NCBI RefSeq assembly: GCF_002224125.1
Contig: NZ_NCSM01000054.1
Span: 91,015-155,014, forward strand
Reading direction: 5' to 3'
Source: Streptomyces sp. NBS 14/10
Lineage (GTDB): Bacteria; Actinomycetota; Actinomycetes; Streptomycetales; Streptomycetaceae
Length of the DNA: 64,000 nucleotides
Position numbers and translations under genes: made by a program. Within the stretch, counting starts at the first letter, position 1, and the number at the start of each line of letters is the position of its first letter. The notes beneath the pieces are model-generated. The model was not told where the DNA came from, searched no databases, and was given only the letters and a program-made list of their open reading frames with translations. Shown here in pieces: positions 9,810-19,148 of the stretch.

Positions 9810-9850
9810 TGGTCGGCCTTCGTGACGATCATCGTCACGAAGGCCGACCA
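9810..9850. terminator. long perfect palindrome downstream of the alcohol dehydrogenase gene
   Basis: Bases 9810-9829 are the exact reverse complement of 9831-9850 (20-bp arms, one central base). A near copy of the left arm (ATCGGCCTTCGCGACGAT) lies directly before it at 9793-9810, so the unit occurs twice direct and once inverted. It lies 10 bases after the adh stop on the minus strand and probably terminates that operon. Confidence 0.7.
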
Positions 9851-9859
9851 CACCGTCCG

Positions 9860-10909
9860 CTAGCCCTTCAGCGACGCGATATCGATCACGAACCGGTACC
9901 GCACATCGCTGCTCACGACCCGCTCGTAAGCCTCGTTGATCTGGTCACCCGTGATCACCTCGATCTCCGCGCCGAACCCGTGCCCCGCGCAGAAGTCCAG
10001 CATCTCCTGCGTCTGCCGGATGCCGCCGATCTTCGAGCCCGCCATCGACTTACGGCCCATGATCAGCGAGAACTGGTTGAACGAGCTCGGAAACTCCGGG
10101 CCGCCCACGTGCACCATCGTGCCGTCGCGCTTGAGCAGCGAGAGGTACGCGTCCAGCGGGAGGTTCGCCGAGACCGTGTTGATGATCAGGTCGAAGGAGC
10201 CCGCCAGCTCGGCGAACGTCGACTCGTCGCTGGTCGCGTAGAAGTGGTCGGCGCCCAGCCGCAGCCCGTCGTCCTTCTTGCGGAGCGACTGGGACAGGAC
10301 GGTGACCTCCGCGCCCATGGCGTGGGCGATCTTGACGCCCATGTGGCCGAGGCCGCCGAGGCCGACGATGGCGACCTTCTTGCCGGGGCCTGCGTTCCAG
10401 TGGGCCAGCGGGGAGTAGAGGGTGATGCCGGCGCACAGCAGCGGGGCGGCGACGTCGAGGGACAGGCCGTCGGGGATGCGCAGCGCGTAGTTCTCGTCGA
10501 CGACGACGTGCGTGCTGTAGCCGCCGTAGGTGGGAGAGCCGTCGTACTCCTTGCCGTTGTATGTCGACACCTCGCCCTTGAGGCAGTACTGCTCCTCGCC
10601 CGCCAGGCAGTTCTCGCATTCGCGGCAGGAGTCGACGAAGCAGCCGACGCCGACCCGGTCGCCGACGGCGTACTTGGTGACGCCGGAGCCGACCTCGGTG
10701 ACGATGCCCGCGATCTCATGGCCGGGGACCATCGGGAACTGGGCGCTGCCCCACTCCTCGCGGGCCTGGTGGATATCGGAGTGGCAGATGCCGGCGTACG
10801 CGATCTCGATCAGGATGTCGTGCTCGCCGACCGGGCGGCGCTCGATGGTGGTGCGCTCCAGCGGGGCCTTGGGGGCCGGGGCAGCGTACGCGGTGACGCT
10901 GGTGGTCAT
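9860..10909 (-). CDS. zinc-dependent alcohol dehydrogenase, cinnamyl-ADH/YahK type
   Basis: 349 aa. Medium-chain dehydrogenase: catalytic zinc ligands Cys42 (AGICHSD), His64 and Glu65 (PGHEIAG), structural zinc cysteines at 95, 98, 101 and 109 (SCRECENC...QYC), and the nucleotide-binding GLGGLGHMG near 185. It oxidises or reduces alcohol/aldehyde pairs, by family probably with NADP(H). ATG at 10909 has GGAGAT 7 bases upstream and begins one base after the TGA of the XRE regulator gene, so the two are translationally coupled. Expression is probably controlled by that regulator. Confidence 0.92.
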   Translation of the reverse strand: MTTSVTAYAAPAPKAPLERTTIERRPVGEHDILIEIAYAGICHSDIHQAREEWGSAQFPMVPGHEIAGIVTEVGSGVTKYAVGDRVGVGCFVDSCRECENCLAGEEQYCLKGEVSTYNGKEYDGSPTYGGYSTHVVVDENYALRIPDGLSLDVAAPLLCAGITLYSPLAHWNAGPGKKVAIVGLGGLGHMGVKIAHAMGAEVTVLSQSLRKKDDGLRLGADHFYATSDESTFAELAGSFDLIINTVSANLPLDAYLSLLKRDGTMVHVGGPEFPSSFNQFSLIMGRKSMAGSKIGGIRQTQEMLDFCAGHGFGAEIEVITGDQINEAYERVVSSDVRYRFVIDIASLKG

Positions 10910-10910
10910 A

Positions 10911-11864
10911 TCAGTGATCTCCGTGAACGGGGTTTCGGGGTATGGAAGGGGGAGGGGAGGAGGAAGAGGGAGAAGGGGACGAGGGGGAAGGGGGAGAAGA
11001 GGCGCGGTCGGGGGGCGCGGTCGCGGTCCAGTTCGCGAGTAGCTGCAGCGCCGCCTCGGAGGGGGATCCGGACTCGACCGTGTAAATGCACATCGCCTGA
11101 TCGTCATCGCCAGGGAAGGTCACGTTCTCGTAGGCGAGCGTCATGTCCCCGACCACCGGGTGGTGGTAGAGCTTGACGCCGTGCGACTTCTCCCGCACGT
11201 TGTGGTCGGCCCACCACGTACGGAACTCCGGGCTCTTGATCGTCAGCTCGCCGACGAGCTCGGTGAGGACCGGGTCATCGGCCTGGCGGCCCGCCTGGAG
11301 CCGCAGGGTGGCCACCATCTCCGACGCGTACTTGTCCCACTCGCGGTACAGCTCGCGGGCCGCCGGGTCGAGGAACATGAAGCGGGTCAGGTTCCGCTCG
11401 CGGTACGGCAGCGCGTCGAAGTCGATGATCAGCGCGCGGGCCAGCCGGTTGGAGGCCAGCACATCGCCCCCGCGCCCGAGCACGAAGGCGGGCGAGACCC
11501 CGTCCAGCATCTGCAGCACGCGGTACACCCCGGGCCGCACCCGCTGGGGGCGGAGCGGCCGGCGGCGCTGGGTGCGGCGGGGCCGTGGCTTGGCCAGCTC
11601 GAAGAGGTACGCACGCTCGGTGTCGTTCAGCTGCAGGGCGCGCGCGACGGCGTCCAGCACCGCCTCCGAGACATTCAGATGGCGGCCCTGTTCCAGCCGG
11701 GTGTAGTAGTCGGTGCTGACCCCGGCCAGATGCGCCAGCTCCTCGCGGCGCAGCCCCGGCACCCGGCGGCGTCCGGAGGCAGTCATGTTCACGCCCGCGT
11801 CCTCAGGGCGCAGCCGGGCCCTGCGGGTCCGCAGGAACTCGCTGAGCTCGGTGTTGCGGTCCAT
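10911..11864 (-). CDS. XRE-family regulator with MmyB-like ligand domain
   Basis: 317 aa. Helix-turn-helix at about 38-75 ([20 protein letters not shown]), followed by the MmyB-like domain typical of actinobacterial regulators next to dehydrogenases ([45 protein letters not shown]). The C-terminal tail is Ser/Pro low complexity ([17 protein letters not shown]). First gene of a two-gene operon with the alcohol dehydrogenase. A 6-bp inverted repeat (TAGGTC/GACCTA) 46 bases upstream of the start may be its own operator. Confidence 0.9.
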   Translation of the reverse strand: MDRNTELSEFLRTRRARLRPEDAGVNMTASGRRRVPGLRREELAHLAGVSTDYYTRLEQGRHLNVSEAVLDAVARALQLNDTERAYLFELAKPRPRRTQRRRPLRPQRVRPGVYRVLQMLDGVSPAFVLGRGGDVLASNRLARALIIDFDALPYRERNLTRFMFLDPAARELYREWDKYASEMVATLRLQAGRQADDPVLTELVGELTIKSPEFRTWWADHNVREKSHGVKLYHHPVVGDMTLAYENVTFPGDDDQAMCIYTVESGSPSEAALQLLANWTATAPPDRASSPPSPSSPSPSSSSPPPSIPRNPVHGDH

Positions 11865-12165
11865 GGCTTCCAGTATTCGCGGCCGGAAAGGCTCGCGGCC
11901 GTGTCAACGTAGGTCTGCTGGACCTAGGCGGGCCGGACCCAGCCGGAGGCTCGCGGGTGTACGGCGGCGTCGCGCTCGCACGGGAGAGTGGTGCCCACCC
12001 AGGAATGGGTACGGGCGCTCGGGCCGGTCTGATAGACCTTGACAGCGCGCTCCGTGTTGCACTGCGGCTCTTGTACGGCAGACTGCTTGTCGCCCCCCAC
12101 CGCGACGCACCGCACAGGCGCGGCGCAGCACAGCACGGCCGAGCAGATACGGGACATCGGAGATC
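11865..12165. other. intergenic region between divergent XRE and RDD genes
   Basis: 301 bases with no supported gene. Contains the TAGGTC-5-GACCTA inverted repeat at 11910-11926 near the XRE promoter side. Nothing else stands out; short open frames here show no ribosome site or codon bias. Confidence 0.5.
11910..11926. promoter_or_regulatory. possible operator of the XRE/adh operon
   Basis: Perfect 6-bp arms TAGGTC and GACCTA separated by TGCTG, 46 bases before the regulator start codon. Position fits autoregulation; this is inference. Confidence 0.35.
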
Positions 12166-14091
12166 ATGAGCGCCCCTACCTCAGGATCCGCGGACGGCAC
12201 CTCCTTTCCTGGTTTTTATCCTGATCCGTCCATCCCCGGCTACATCCGTTACTGGAACGGCGCCGCCTGGGTGCCCGGCACCAGTCGGCCCGCGCCGATC
12301 GACGGCGAGGCCATGCCCGCGCCGCCGCCCGGGGTGACCCATACGCAGGTCACGGCCCCGGTGCCGGACGAGACCGGGCCCATGTATCTCGACGAGGCCC
12401 CTGCCGCCGGTCCTGCTGCCGGTTCCGCCGGTCCTGTCGGAGACAGCGGCGGACGGGCGCTGCCGGAACTGCGGCCGCGCGGTGAGATGGACGTACGGAG
12501 CGGGCCGGGGCCCGAGCCCGTGCCGCCGGCCCAGAGTGTGGGCGGCGCGGCTCCGGCCGGCATGGACTGGAACGATCCGCAGCGGCTGCACGGCACCCGG
12601 CCGGAGCCCGCGTCGGCCTGGCAGGCGGACGCGGCCCGGCAGTCCGGTTTCGGCGGGGAGCAGGACCGCCGCGTCTCCTGGGGCTCGAACCCGGCGGAGC
12701 CGGGAGCGGGGGCCGGAGGCCCGGCTTCCGGTGGGCCGGCCAGGCCCGGGGTGCCGGATCCGCGCCGGGCCGTCAGCGGTTCCGGTGGTCCTGGTGGCCC
12801 TGGGAGTACTGGTGGCTCCGGCGGGCCCGGGGGTGCCGGCGGTCCCGCGGGCGCGCAGGCCCTGCCGCCCGCGCGGCGCGCTCCGGAGCTGCCCCCGGCG
12901 GAGCCGGGCCCCGGCGCGGGCGCGAGCGCTGATACGGATGCGCCCGGCGGCGGGCGTACGACAGGCGGGGACGGCACGATCTCCATCCGCGCGATCCGAC
13001 CCGGGCAGACCGGGCCCGGCCAGACCGGATCGGGGGCGGGCAGCGGCGCGCCCACGCGGGACGACGGCACGATGACGATGCGCGCCGTCGGGCGCGGCGC
13101 GCCGAAGCAGAGCGGCGGTACGGCGGCGCCCGGGCAGCAGCAGGGACAGCCGGGAAGGCAGGGGCAGCCGGGACAGCAGGGGCAGCCTGGCTGGTCCGGG
13201 CAGGCCGGTGGACAGCCCGGCGGGGCCGCTCCCATGCAGGGCGCGGGTGCGCTGCCCCCGCAGGGCGGCGTCGTGCTTCCGGGCGGCGGTCCGGCCGCGC
13301 CCGGCCACGGCGCTCCCGCACAGGGCCCGGTCGGGCTGCCCGGCGGTGGTCCTGCCGTACCCGGAGCCCAGCCCCAGCCCCAACCCCAGCCCCACCCCCA
13401 ACCGCAACCTCAGCCCCAGCCTCAACCCCAATCCCAGCCCGGCTGGCAGCAGCAGGTGCGGCAGCTCGCCCAGCAGCCCGCGCCCGGTGCTGTCCCGGGC
13501 GCGGGCCCGGGCGGGGGCCCGGGCGCCCCCGGTGGTGCGCCTGAAGGCGTCATTCCGTGGAAGCCGCCCGTCGACAACCCCTTCCTTCAGGCCGCCCAGG
13601 CCCAGGGCCGGCCCGCCTCCCTCGGCCGCCGCCTCGTGGCCCGGCTCATCGACTCCGCCGTACTCCTCGGGGCCGTCGGCGCCGCCGCGTATCCCCTGTG
13701 GACCAAGGCGAGCGATCACTTCGACGAGAAGGTGGAGCGCGCCAAGCTGACCGGCGAGACCGTCACCGTCTACTGGCTGGACGGCACGACGGGCGCCTAC
13801 CTCGGCGTGGTGCTCGGCCTGCTGCTCGTCGTCGGGCTGGTCTACGAGGCGTTCCCGACCGCGAAGTGGGGCGCCACGCTGGGCAAGAAGCTGTGCGGGG
13901 TGCGGGTCCTGGACATCGAGGGGCACGACACCCCTTCCTTCGGCGCCGCGCTGCGCCGCTGGTTGGTGTACTCGGTGCTCTGGCTGCTGGTGATCGGGGT
14001 CCTCAATGTGCTGTGGTGCCTGTTCGACCGGCCCTGGCGGCAGTGCTGGCACGACAAGGCGGCGGGCACCTTCGTGGCTGGTCGCGGCTGA
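12166..14091 (+). CDS. RDD-family membrane protein with DUF2510-like head and long Pro/Gly/Gln-rich linker
   Basis: 641 aa. Residues 15-45 form a DUF2510-like motif (GFYPDPSIPG...YWNGAAWVPG). Residues about 60-470 are low complexity, rich in Pro, Gly, Ala and Gln, including a (Pro-Gln)n run. The RDD domain starts near 484 (LGRRLVARLIDSAVLLG) with three membrane segments and the family Arg-Asp-Asp region, ending CWHDKAAGTFV. ATG 12166 has GGAG just upstream. First of three consecutive RDD genes with decreasing linker length. RDD proteins are poorly understood; some are linked to ion or osmolyte transport. Confidence 0.85.
   Translation: MSAPTSGSADGTSFPGFYPDPSIPGYIRYWNGAAWVPGTSRPAPIDGEAMPAPPPGVTHTQVTAPVPDETGPMYLDEAPAAGPAAGSAGPVGDSGGRALPELRPRGEMDVRSGPGPEPVPPAQSVGGAAPAGMDWNDPQRLHGTRPEPASAWQADAARQSGFGGEQDRRVSWGSNPAEPGAGAGGPASGGPARPGVPDPRRAVSGSGGPGGPGSTGGSGGPGGAGGPAGAQALPPARRAPELPPAEPGPGAGASADTDAPGGGRTTGGDGTISIRAIRPGQTGPGQTGSGAGSGAPTRDDGTMTMRAVGRGAPKQSGGTAAPGQQQGQPGRQGQPGQQGQPGWSGQAGGQPGGAAPMQGAGALPPQGGVVLPGGGPAAPGHGAPAQGPVGLPGGGPAVPGAQPQPQPQPHPQPQPQPQPQPQSQPGWQQQVRQLAQQPAPGAVPGAGPGGGPGAPGGAPEGVIPWKPPVDNPFLQAAQAQGRPASLGRRLVARLIDSAVLLGAVGAAAYPLWTKASDHFDEKVERAKLTGETVTVYWLDGTTGAYLGVVLGLLLVVGLVYEAFPTAKWGATLGKKLCGVRVLDIEGHDTPSFGAALRRWLVYSVLWLLVIGVLNVLWCLFDRPWRQCWHDKAAGTFVAGRG
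13369..13440 (+). repeat. in-frame Pro-Gln dipeptide repeat tract
   Basis: About twelve near-perfect hexanucleotide units of CAGCCC/CAACCC type encode alternating Gln and Pro, with one His and one Ser interruption. Lies in the linker of the first RDD protein. Such tracts expand and contract by slippage. Confidence 0.8.
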
Positions 14092-14239
14092 GCCGCGGGG
14101 GCGTGGCTGAGCCGTACGCCGGTGCCGGGGCGGTGAGGCGGTAGGGGCCGTACGGGACGCTGACTCGTACGGTCCATCCCGGTCGCCCGAACGGAGCGCG
14201 CCGGATGCGGTGGCTCCGGCTCCGGGGTCGACTCGGGCC

Positions 14240-14995
14240 ATGAGCACCGACCAGCCGACCCCGGGGCCTGACGAACCCCGGCCCGACCAACCCCGGCCCG
14301 ACCAACCCAGGCCCGACCAACCCCGGTCCGAGGGGCCCCCGTCCGAGGGGCCCAGGCCCGAGGAACCTCGGCCAGGCGAGCCAGGGCCAGGGCCAGGCGG
14401 GCCAGGGCCAGGCGAGACCGGGCCGGGCGAGCCGCGGGCCGAGGAGCAGCCAGAGGGCGACGCGTTCTCCAAGCAGCAGCCGCCCCCCTCCTTCGGCTCG
14501 CCGTACGGCGGCGAGTACGGCGGCGAGTACGGCGCCCCCGACCCGCTCGCGGGCATGCCCCCGCTCGCGAACCGCGGCCGCCGCCTCGTCGCCCGGATCA
14601 TCGACGCGCTGATCGTGGGCATCCCGGTGGGTCTGGTGATGGCGGTGCTCGTGGGCGACTACGACCCGGTGAACAACAACGACGAGGCGACCGCCATAAC
14701 GATCGTCTACGCCCTGGTGTACTTCCTCTACGAAGGGCTGATGCTGACCAAGTACGGCCAGACGGTGGGCAAGAAGGTGATGAAGATCCGCGTCGCCCTG
14801 CTGGAGAACGGGGAGATCCCGGCCGGTCAGCCGGGCTGGCTGCGCGCCGGTACGTATGCCCTGCCCGAGATCGTGCCGTGCTGCGGCTTCATCTTCTGGC
14901 TGGTCAATGTGTTGTGGTGCACCTGGGACCAGCCGTACCACCAGTGTCTGCACGACAAGGTCGCCAAGACGGTCGTGGTCGCCGTGCCTTCATGA
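14240..14995 (+). CDS. RDD-family membrane protein (second of three)
   Basis: 251 aa from ATG 14240. Residues 1-90 are hydrophilic and repetitive (PRPDQ units, then Pro/Gly/Glu-rich). The RDD domain begins near 115 (NRGRRLVARIIDALIVGIP), with membrane segments at about 125-145, 158-175 and 212-230, and the shared signature VGKKVMKIRVALL. The end LWCTWDQPYHQCLHDKVAKT is almost identical to the next gene, showing recent duplication. Function unknown. Confidence 0.85.
   Translation: MSTDQPTPGPDEPRPDQPRPDQPRPDQPRSEGPPSEGPRPEEPRPGEPGPGPGGPGPGETGPGEPRAEEQPEGDAFSKQQPPPSFGSPYGGEYGGEYGAPDPLAGMPPLANRGRRLVARIIDALIVGIPVGLVMAVLVGDYDPVNNNDEATAITIVYALVYFLYEGLMLTKYGQTVGKKVMKIRVALLENGEIPAGQPGWLRAGTYALPEIVPCCGFIFWLVNVLWCTWDQPYHQCLHDKVAKTVVVAVPS
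14270..14440 (+). repeat. in-frame PRPDQ-type repeats in the second RDD gene
   Basis: Four 15-base units encoding PRPDQ/PRSEG, then shorter PGPG/PGE units. Variation between units is mostly at single bases, consistent with local duplication. Confidence 0.75.
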
Positions 14996-15061
14996 TCCGC
15001 TGCCCGGAAATCGCAGCCCCCGAGCTACCTGCCGCCCGCGCGCTGCTGGTGTAATCGGGGC

Positions 15062-15562
15062 ATGAGCCCCGACCAGCTGTCGTATCCGCAGCACCACCCC
15101 CCTGTGGGCATGCCGCCGCCCGCCACCCCCGGTCAGCGCTTCGTCGCCCGGCTGGTCGACACACTGATCCTCGGGTTCATCTGGACCGTGGCACTCGCCT
15201 CGACCGGCGCGCTCAAGTACGCCTACGACAACCCTGGCGAGCAGGACATGGGCAAGGTGACCCTGTCGCTGGTGATCACCATGGCCGTCTACTTCGTCTA
15301 CGAGGGCGTGATGCTGGCCCGCAGCGGTCAGACGCTCGGCAAGAAGGCGCTGCGCATCCGGGTGGCGATGCTGTCCGACGGCGATGTGCCGGGCCGCCAG
15401 GGCTGGCTGCGGGCCGTGGTGTACGTACTGCCCGGGATGCTGATCCCGCTGCTGGTGGGCACCCTGTTCTGGCTGCTCAACGTCCTGTGGTGCACCTGGG
15501 ACCAGCCGCTGCGCCAGTGTCTGCACGACAAGGCGGCCAAAACCGTAGTGGTGGCGGCCTAG
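15062..15562 (+). CDS. RDD-family membrane protein (third of three, short)
   Basis: 166 aa, essentially only the RDD domain: GQRFVARLVDTLILGF near 25, three membrane segments, TLGKKALRIRVAML near 95, and the terminal WCTWDQPLRQCLHDKAAKT. Lies 66 bases after the second RDD gene, same strand. Lacks the low-complexity head of its two upstream paralogues. Confidence 0.88.
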   Translation: MSPDQLSYPQHHPPVGMPPPATPGQRFVARLVDTLILGFIWTVALASTGALKYAYDNPGEQDMGKVTLSLVITMAVYFVYEGVMLARSGQTLGKKALRIRVAMLSDGDVPGRQGWLRAVVYVLPGMLIPLLVGTLFWLLNVLWCTWDQPLRQCLHDKAAKTVVVAA

Positions 15563-15620
15563 CAATACCGCCCAGCGCCCGCCGGCCCAGTGTCCGGCGG
15601 CCCAGCGCCCGGCGGCGGCG

Positions 15621-15953
15621 TCAGCCGTGGAGCGAGTGCTGGCTGACCCGCGGCTCCACCGGCTCGGCGTGAGCGTGGGCCGGGGTGGCGGCGGGAGCGG
15701 CGGGGGCGGGGGCCCGCGGCGCGCGGACCAGGACGGTCCGCCGGTTCGTACGCGCCGCCGCCGCGCGACCGGCGCGCGGGGTGCCGGGCATCGGCACCGT
15801 GACGGCGACGAGGAGCCCGAGCGCCAGCCCGGCCACGGCTATCACCGCGACTCCCAGGCCCGATCGCGTCTGGGTCAGCAGCAACATGGCGAAGGTCGAG
15901 AAGACGACGGTGGCCGAACCGTAGGCAAACTGTGCAGGAGTCGGACGCGGCAT
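15621..15953 (-). CDS. small membrane protein, unknown function
   Basis: 110 aa from ATG 15953. Two hydrophobic segments (FAYGSATVVFSTFAMLLL and GVAVIAVAGLALGLLVAVTV) are followed by an Ala/Pro/Arg-rich cytoplasmic tail. Alternative TTG start seven codons upstream. Convergent with the RDD cluster and divergent from the M6 protease. Family not recognised. Confidence 0.6.
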   Translation of the reverse strand: MPRPTPAQFAYGSATVVFSTFAMLLLTQTRSGLGVAVIAVAGLALGLLVAVTVPMPGTPRAGRAAAARTNRRTVLVRAPRAPAPAAPAATPAHAHAEPVEPRVSQHSLHG

Positions 15954-16284
15954 GGCTGGATCCGTCCTCAAGGCATCGACTATGCAGGGGGCATGAGTCA
16001 CAGGGGTGTGCACCGGCAAAATGACTCTACGGTGCTGAATGCCCGACGGGAAACGCAAGTAAGCGTGACCTGACCCACGAGGCCGTTGCATAGGGGGCGC
16101 AGGGGCGCACACGGTCCTGCGCCGTCCCAACTGATGAGATCCGCACGCCCGTTGGCGTCCGGAATCCGGTATAGGTGGGTCGCGAAACGTACTTGTCCCC
16201 AGTATCCAAGTCAAGGTCTGTCTTTTCTCCTGCCTCTCCGGTCAAATGTCCCGCACTGGTGTCACTGGGGAGGACTGGAGAAGC
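15954..16284. other. promoter region between divergent small membrane protein and M6 protease genes
   Basis: 331 bases, lower GC than surrounding coding DNA, no supported gene. Contains several TANNNT-like hexamers but no clear paired -35 box. Likely holds the protease promoter. Confidence 0.45.
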
Positions 16285-18678
16285 GTGAGCAGTCAACGGA
16301 GGGCCGCGAGAACGGCCGCCATCGCCACCGTGGTCGCCGCGCTCGGCGCGGCGGGGCTGTCGACAGGCATAGCCCAGGCGGACAATGGGTCATCTACGCG
16401 CGTTGAGCGACACGACCCGGCGCCCGCGAAGACCGACGTCGAGCACGACCTGGCCGGGCCCTACAGCAAGCAGCAGGAGGCGCAGCGGCAAGAGGCGCTG
16501 CAGCAGGTCATATCCGGGGACGCGAAGGCGGACCGGCGCGGCGCGTCCTCGGTGGTGAAGCTCGGCAAGGGCAAGTACGTCGAACTGGCCCGCGAGAAGA
16601 CCGACAAGATCTTCACCATCCTGGTCGAGTTCGGCGACAAGGTCGACGACACCACCATGTACGACCCCGACGGTGCGGACGGCCCCGAGCCGCCGGTGAA
16701 GAAGTACGGCGGCGCGCCGGGCCCGGCCCACAACACGATCGCCGAGCCGGACCGCGCGAACGACAACAGCACGGCCTGGCAGAAGGACTACAACCGCCAG
16801 CACTTCCAGGACCTCTACTTCTCCGCCGACAAGGGGAAGGAGTCGCTGAAGAAGTACTACGAGAAGCAGTCCTCGGGCCGCTACTCGGTGGACGGCGAGG
16901 TCTCCGACTGGGTCAAGGTCGACTGGAACGAGGCCCGTTACGGCTCCAACTACTGCGGTGACACCAACTGCGCCAACGCCTGGGACCTGATCCGCGACGG
17001 CGTCAACCAGTGGGCCAAGGACCAGAAGGCGGCCGGCCGCACCGACGCCGAGATCAAGGCGGACCTGGTCAAGTACGACCAGTGGGACCGCTACGACTAC
17101 GACGGCGACGGCAACTTCAACGAGCCCGACGGCTATATCGACCACTTCCAGATCGTCCACGCCGGTGAGGACGAGTCGGCGGGCGGCGGCGCGCAGGGCA
17201 CGGACGCGATCTGGGCCCACCGCTGGTACGCGTACGGCACCGACGCGGGCCGTACCGGCCCCGGCGACAACAAGGCCGGCGGTGCGCAGATCGGCGACAC
17301 CGGCATCTGGGTCGGCGACTACACCATGCAGCCGGAGAACGGCGGGCTCGGCGTCTTCGCCCATGAGTACGGCCATGACCTGGGCCTGCCGGACGAGTAC
17401 GACACCACCGGCAAGGGCGAGTCGGCCGTGGCCTTCTGGTCGCTGATGTCCTCCGGCTCCTGGCTGGGCACCGGTCAGGACGCGATCGGCGATCTGCCCG
17501 GCGATATGAGCGCCTGGGACAAGCTGCAGCTCGGCTGGCTGAACTACGACACGGCGAAGGCCGCCACGAAGTCCCGGCACACCCTCGGGGTGGCCGAGTA
17601 CAACACCAAGAACCCGCAGGCGCTGGTGGTCCAACTGCCCGACAAGGTCAAGACCACCAAGATCACGCAGCCCGCCGAAGGCTCCAAGCAGTGGTGGAGC
17701 GGCATGGGCGACGACCTCAAGAACACCCTGACCCGGTCCGTCGACCTGACCGGCAAGTCCAAGGCGAGCCTGGACCTTCAGGGTTGGTGGGACATCGAGG
17801 AGAACTACGACTACCTCTACGCCGAGGTGTCCACGGACGGCGGCGCCAACTGGACGCCGGTGGACGGCACCGCGGACGGCAAGGCCATCCCGCGCGACGC
17901 CGGCGACAAGCCCGCGCTGACCGGGACCTCGGGCGCGTACAAGAAGCTCTCCTTCCCGCTCGACGCCTACGCGGGCAAGAAGATCGACCTGCGCTTCCGC
18001 TACCAGACGGACGGCGGCGTCGCCCAGCCGGGCTTCGCGGCCGACGCGATCACCCTGACGGCTGACGGCGCGCCGGTGCTGACCGACGGCGCCGAGGGTG
18101 ACGACAACGGCTGGACCACGAACGGCTTCTCGCGCATCGGGGCGTCCTTCACCAAGGACTACCCGCAGTACTACATCGCGGAGAACCGCCAGTACGTGTC
18201 GTACGACAAGACCCTCAAGGTCGGCCCGTACAACTTCGGCTGGGCGGGCAGCCGGCCCGACTGGGTCGAGCACTTCCCGTACCAGAACGGTCTGCTGATC
18301 TGGCTGTGGGACACCTCGGAGCCGGACAACAACGTCGGCGTCCACCCCGGCTCCGGCCAGATCCTGCCGGTCGACGCGCACGCCACCCCGCACACCTGGG
18401 CGGACGGCACGCTGATGCGCAACCGCGTCCAGGCGTACGACTCGCCCTTCAGCTGGTACCCGACGGATGGCTTCACGCTCCACAAGAACGGGGCCGCGGC
18501 GAAGGTCCCGGCAAAGCGGGGCACGCCGGTCTTCGACGACCGCAAGGGGACGTACTGGTACGAGTCGAATCCGACGGGTGGGGTGAAGGTTGCTGACAAC
18601 AACACCAAGATCAGCATCCTGAAGGAGCTTCCCGGCGCCTCCACGCTGACCGTCCAGGTCTCCCCGTCCGCTTCCTAG
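16285..18678 (+). CDS. secreted M6-family metalloprotease, immune inhibitor A type
   Basis: 797 aa from GTG 16285, with GGAG 5 bases upstream. Signal peptide with AATAAIATVVAALGAAGL-like core (residues 6-27), then a propeptide (about 30-120). The M6 catalytic domain carries the zinc site HEYGHDLGLPDEYD with His360, Glu361 and His364 and the downstream acidic residues. The C-terminal half (about 500-650) contains MAM/jelly-roll-like segments (LQGWWDIEENYDYLYAEVS, IDLRFRYQTDGG). By family it degrades extracellular proteins. A terminator hairpin follows at 18717. Monocistronic. Confidence 0.93.
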   Translation: MSSQRRAARTAAIATVVAALGAAGLSTGIAQADNGSSTRVERHDPAPAKTDVEHDLAGPYSKQQEAQRQEALQQVISGDAKADRRGASSVVKLGKGKYVELAREKTDKIFTILVEFGDKVDDTTMYDPDGADGPEPPVKKYGGAPGPAHNTIAEPDRANDNSTAWQKDYNRQHFQDLYFSADKGKESLKKYYEKQSSGRYSVDGEVSDWVKVDWNEARYGSNYCGDTNCANAWDLIRDGVNQWAKDQKAAGRTDAEIKADLVKYDQWDRYDYDGDGNFNEPDGYIDHFQIVHAGEDESAGGGAQGTDAIWAHRWYAYGTDAGRTGPGDNKAGGAQIGDTGIWVGDYTMQPENGGLGVFAHEYGHDLGLPDEYDTTGKGESAVAFWSLMSSGSWLGTGQDAIGDLPGDMSAWDKLQLGWLNYDTAKAATKSRHTLGVAEYNTKNPQALVVQLPDKVKTTKITQPAEGSKQWWSGMGDDLKNTLTRSVDLTGKSKASLDLQGWWDIEENYDYLYAEVSTDGGANWTPVDGTADGKAIPRDAGDKPALTGTSGAYKKLSFPLDAYAGKKIDLRFRYQTDGGVAQPGFAADAITLTADGAPVLTDGAEGDDNGWTTNGFSRIGASFTKDYPQYYIAENRQYVSYDKTLKVGPYNFGWAGSRPDWVEHFPYQNGLLIWLWDTSEPDNNVGVHPGSGQILPVDAHATPHTWADGTLMRNRVQAYDSPFSWYPTDGFTLHKNGAAAKVPAKRGTPVFDDRKGTYWYESNPTGGVKVADNNTKISILKELPGASTLTVQVSPSAS

Positions 18679-18716
18679 ATCAATAGATCTGCCGTCGTCG
18701 CAGGTCAGAGCGGCAT

Positions 18717-18746
18717 CGGCCGTCGCCCCCTAGCGGGCGGCGGCCG
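18717..18746 (+). terminator. Rho-independent-type hairpin after the M6 protease gene
   Basis: Arms CGGCCGTCGCCC and GGGCGGCGGCCG pair over 12 bp with one G-U, loop of 6, followed by TTCGCGTTT. Confidence 0.75.
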
Positions 18747-18809
18747 TTCGCGTTTAGATGCCCCTAGACCTTTCTTGCTGACACGACGTCTCACGGGGGA
18801 CATGAACAG

Positions 18810-19121
18810 ATGGCCGACGGAGGATTCACCAAGCTGCCGGGAGGCAGCGTGGTCGTGGCACTGACCCTGCCGCGACCGCTGGGCGAGGGCGGCGTACGGG
18901 TGCTGGTGCACGCCGCGAACCGGCAGCGCGCCCTGACCAGGCTGCGCAACCTCGGACTGCGGGCGGTGTACCTGCGGGGGAACAGCGCGCCGCCGACACC
19001 GGACGAGGTCACGGCGGTGCTGCACCATCCGGACGGGCTGGTGTGGCGCACGGCGCCGTACGGGGTCGGGGAGCTGTGGCACCCCATCGCGGCCCTGCTG
19101 CGACCGCCCGCGACGGCGTAG
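18810..19121 (+). CDS. conserved hypothetical protein
   Basis: 103 aa. Soluble, basic, with a compact alpha/beta look (GGSVVVALTLPRPLGEGG, VLVHAANRQRALTRLRNLG, LVWRTAPYGVGELWHP). Strong codon bias supports it as real. Convergent with the nicotinamidase gene. Family not recognised. Confidence 0.65.
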   Translation: MADGGFTKLPGGSVVVALTLPRPLGEGGVRVLVHAANRQRALTRLRNLGLRAVYLRGNSAPPTPDEVTAVLHHPDGLVWRTAPYGVGELWHPIAALLRPPATA

Positions 19122-19148
19122 CCCGGCGATAGCCCGATATAGCGCGGA

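Noticed and set aside
13370..13440. Possible CRISPR array
   Set aside because: Units are six bases without spacers; it is a coding dipeptide repeat.
16390..18483. 697-codon minus frame opposite the M6 protease
   Set aside because: Val/Leu/Arg-rich shadow of a gene with an intact zinc site.
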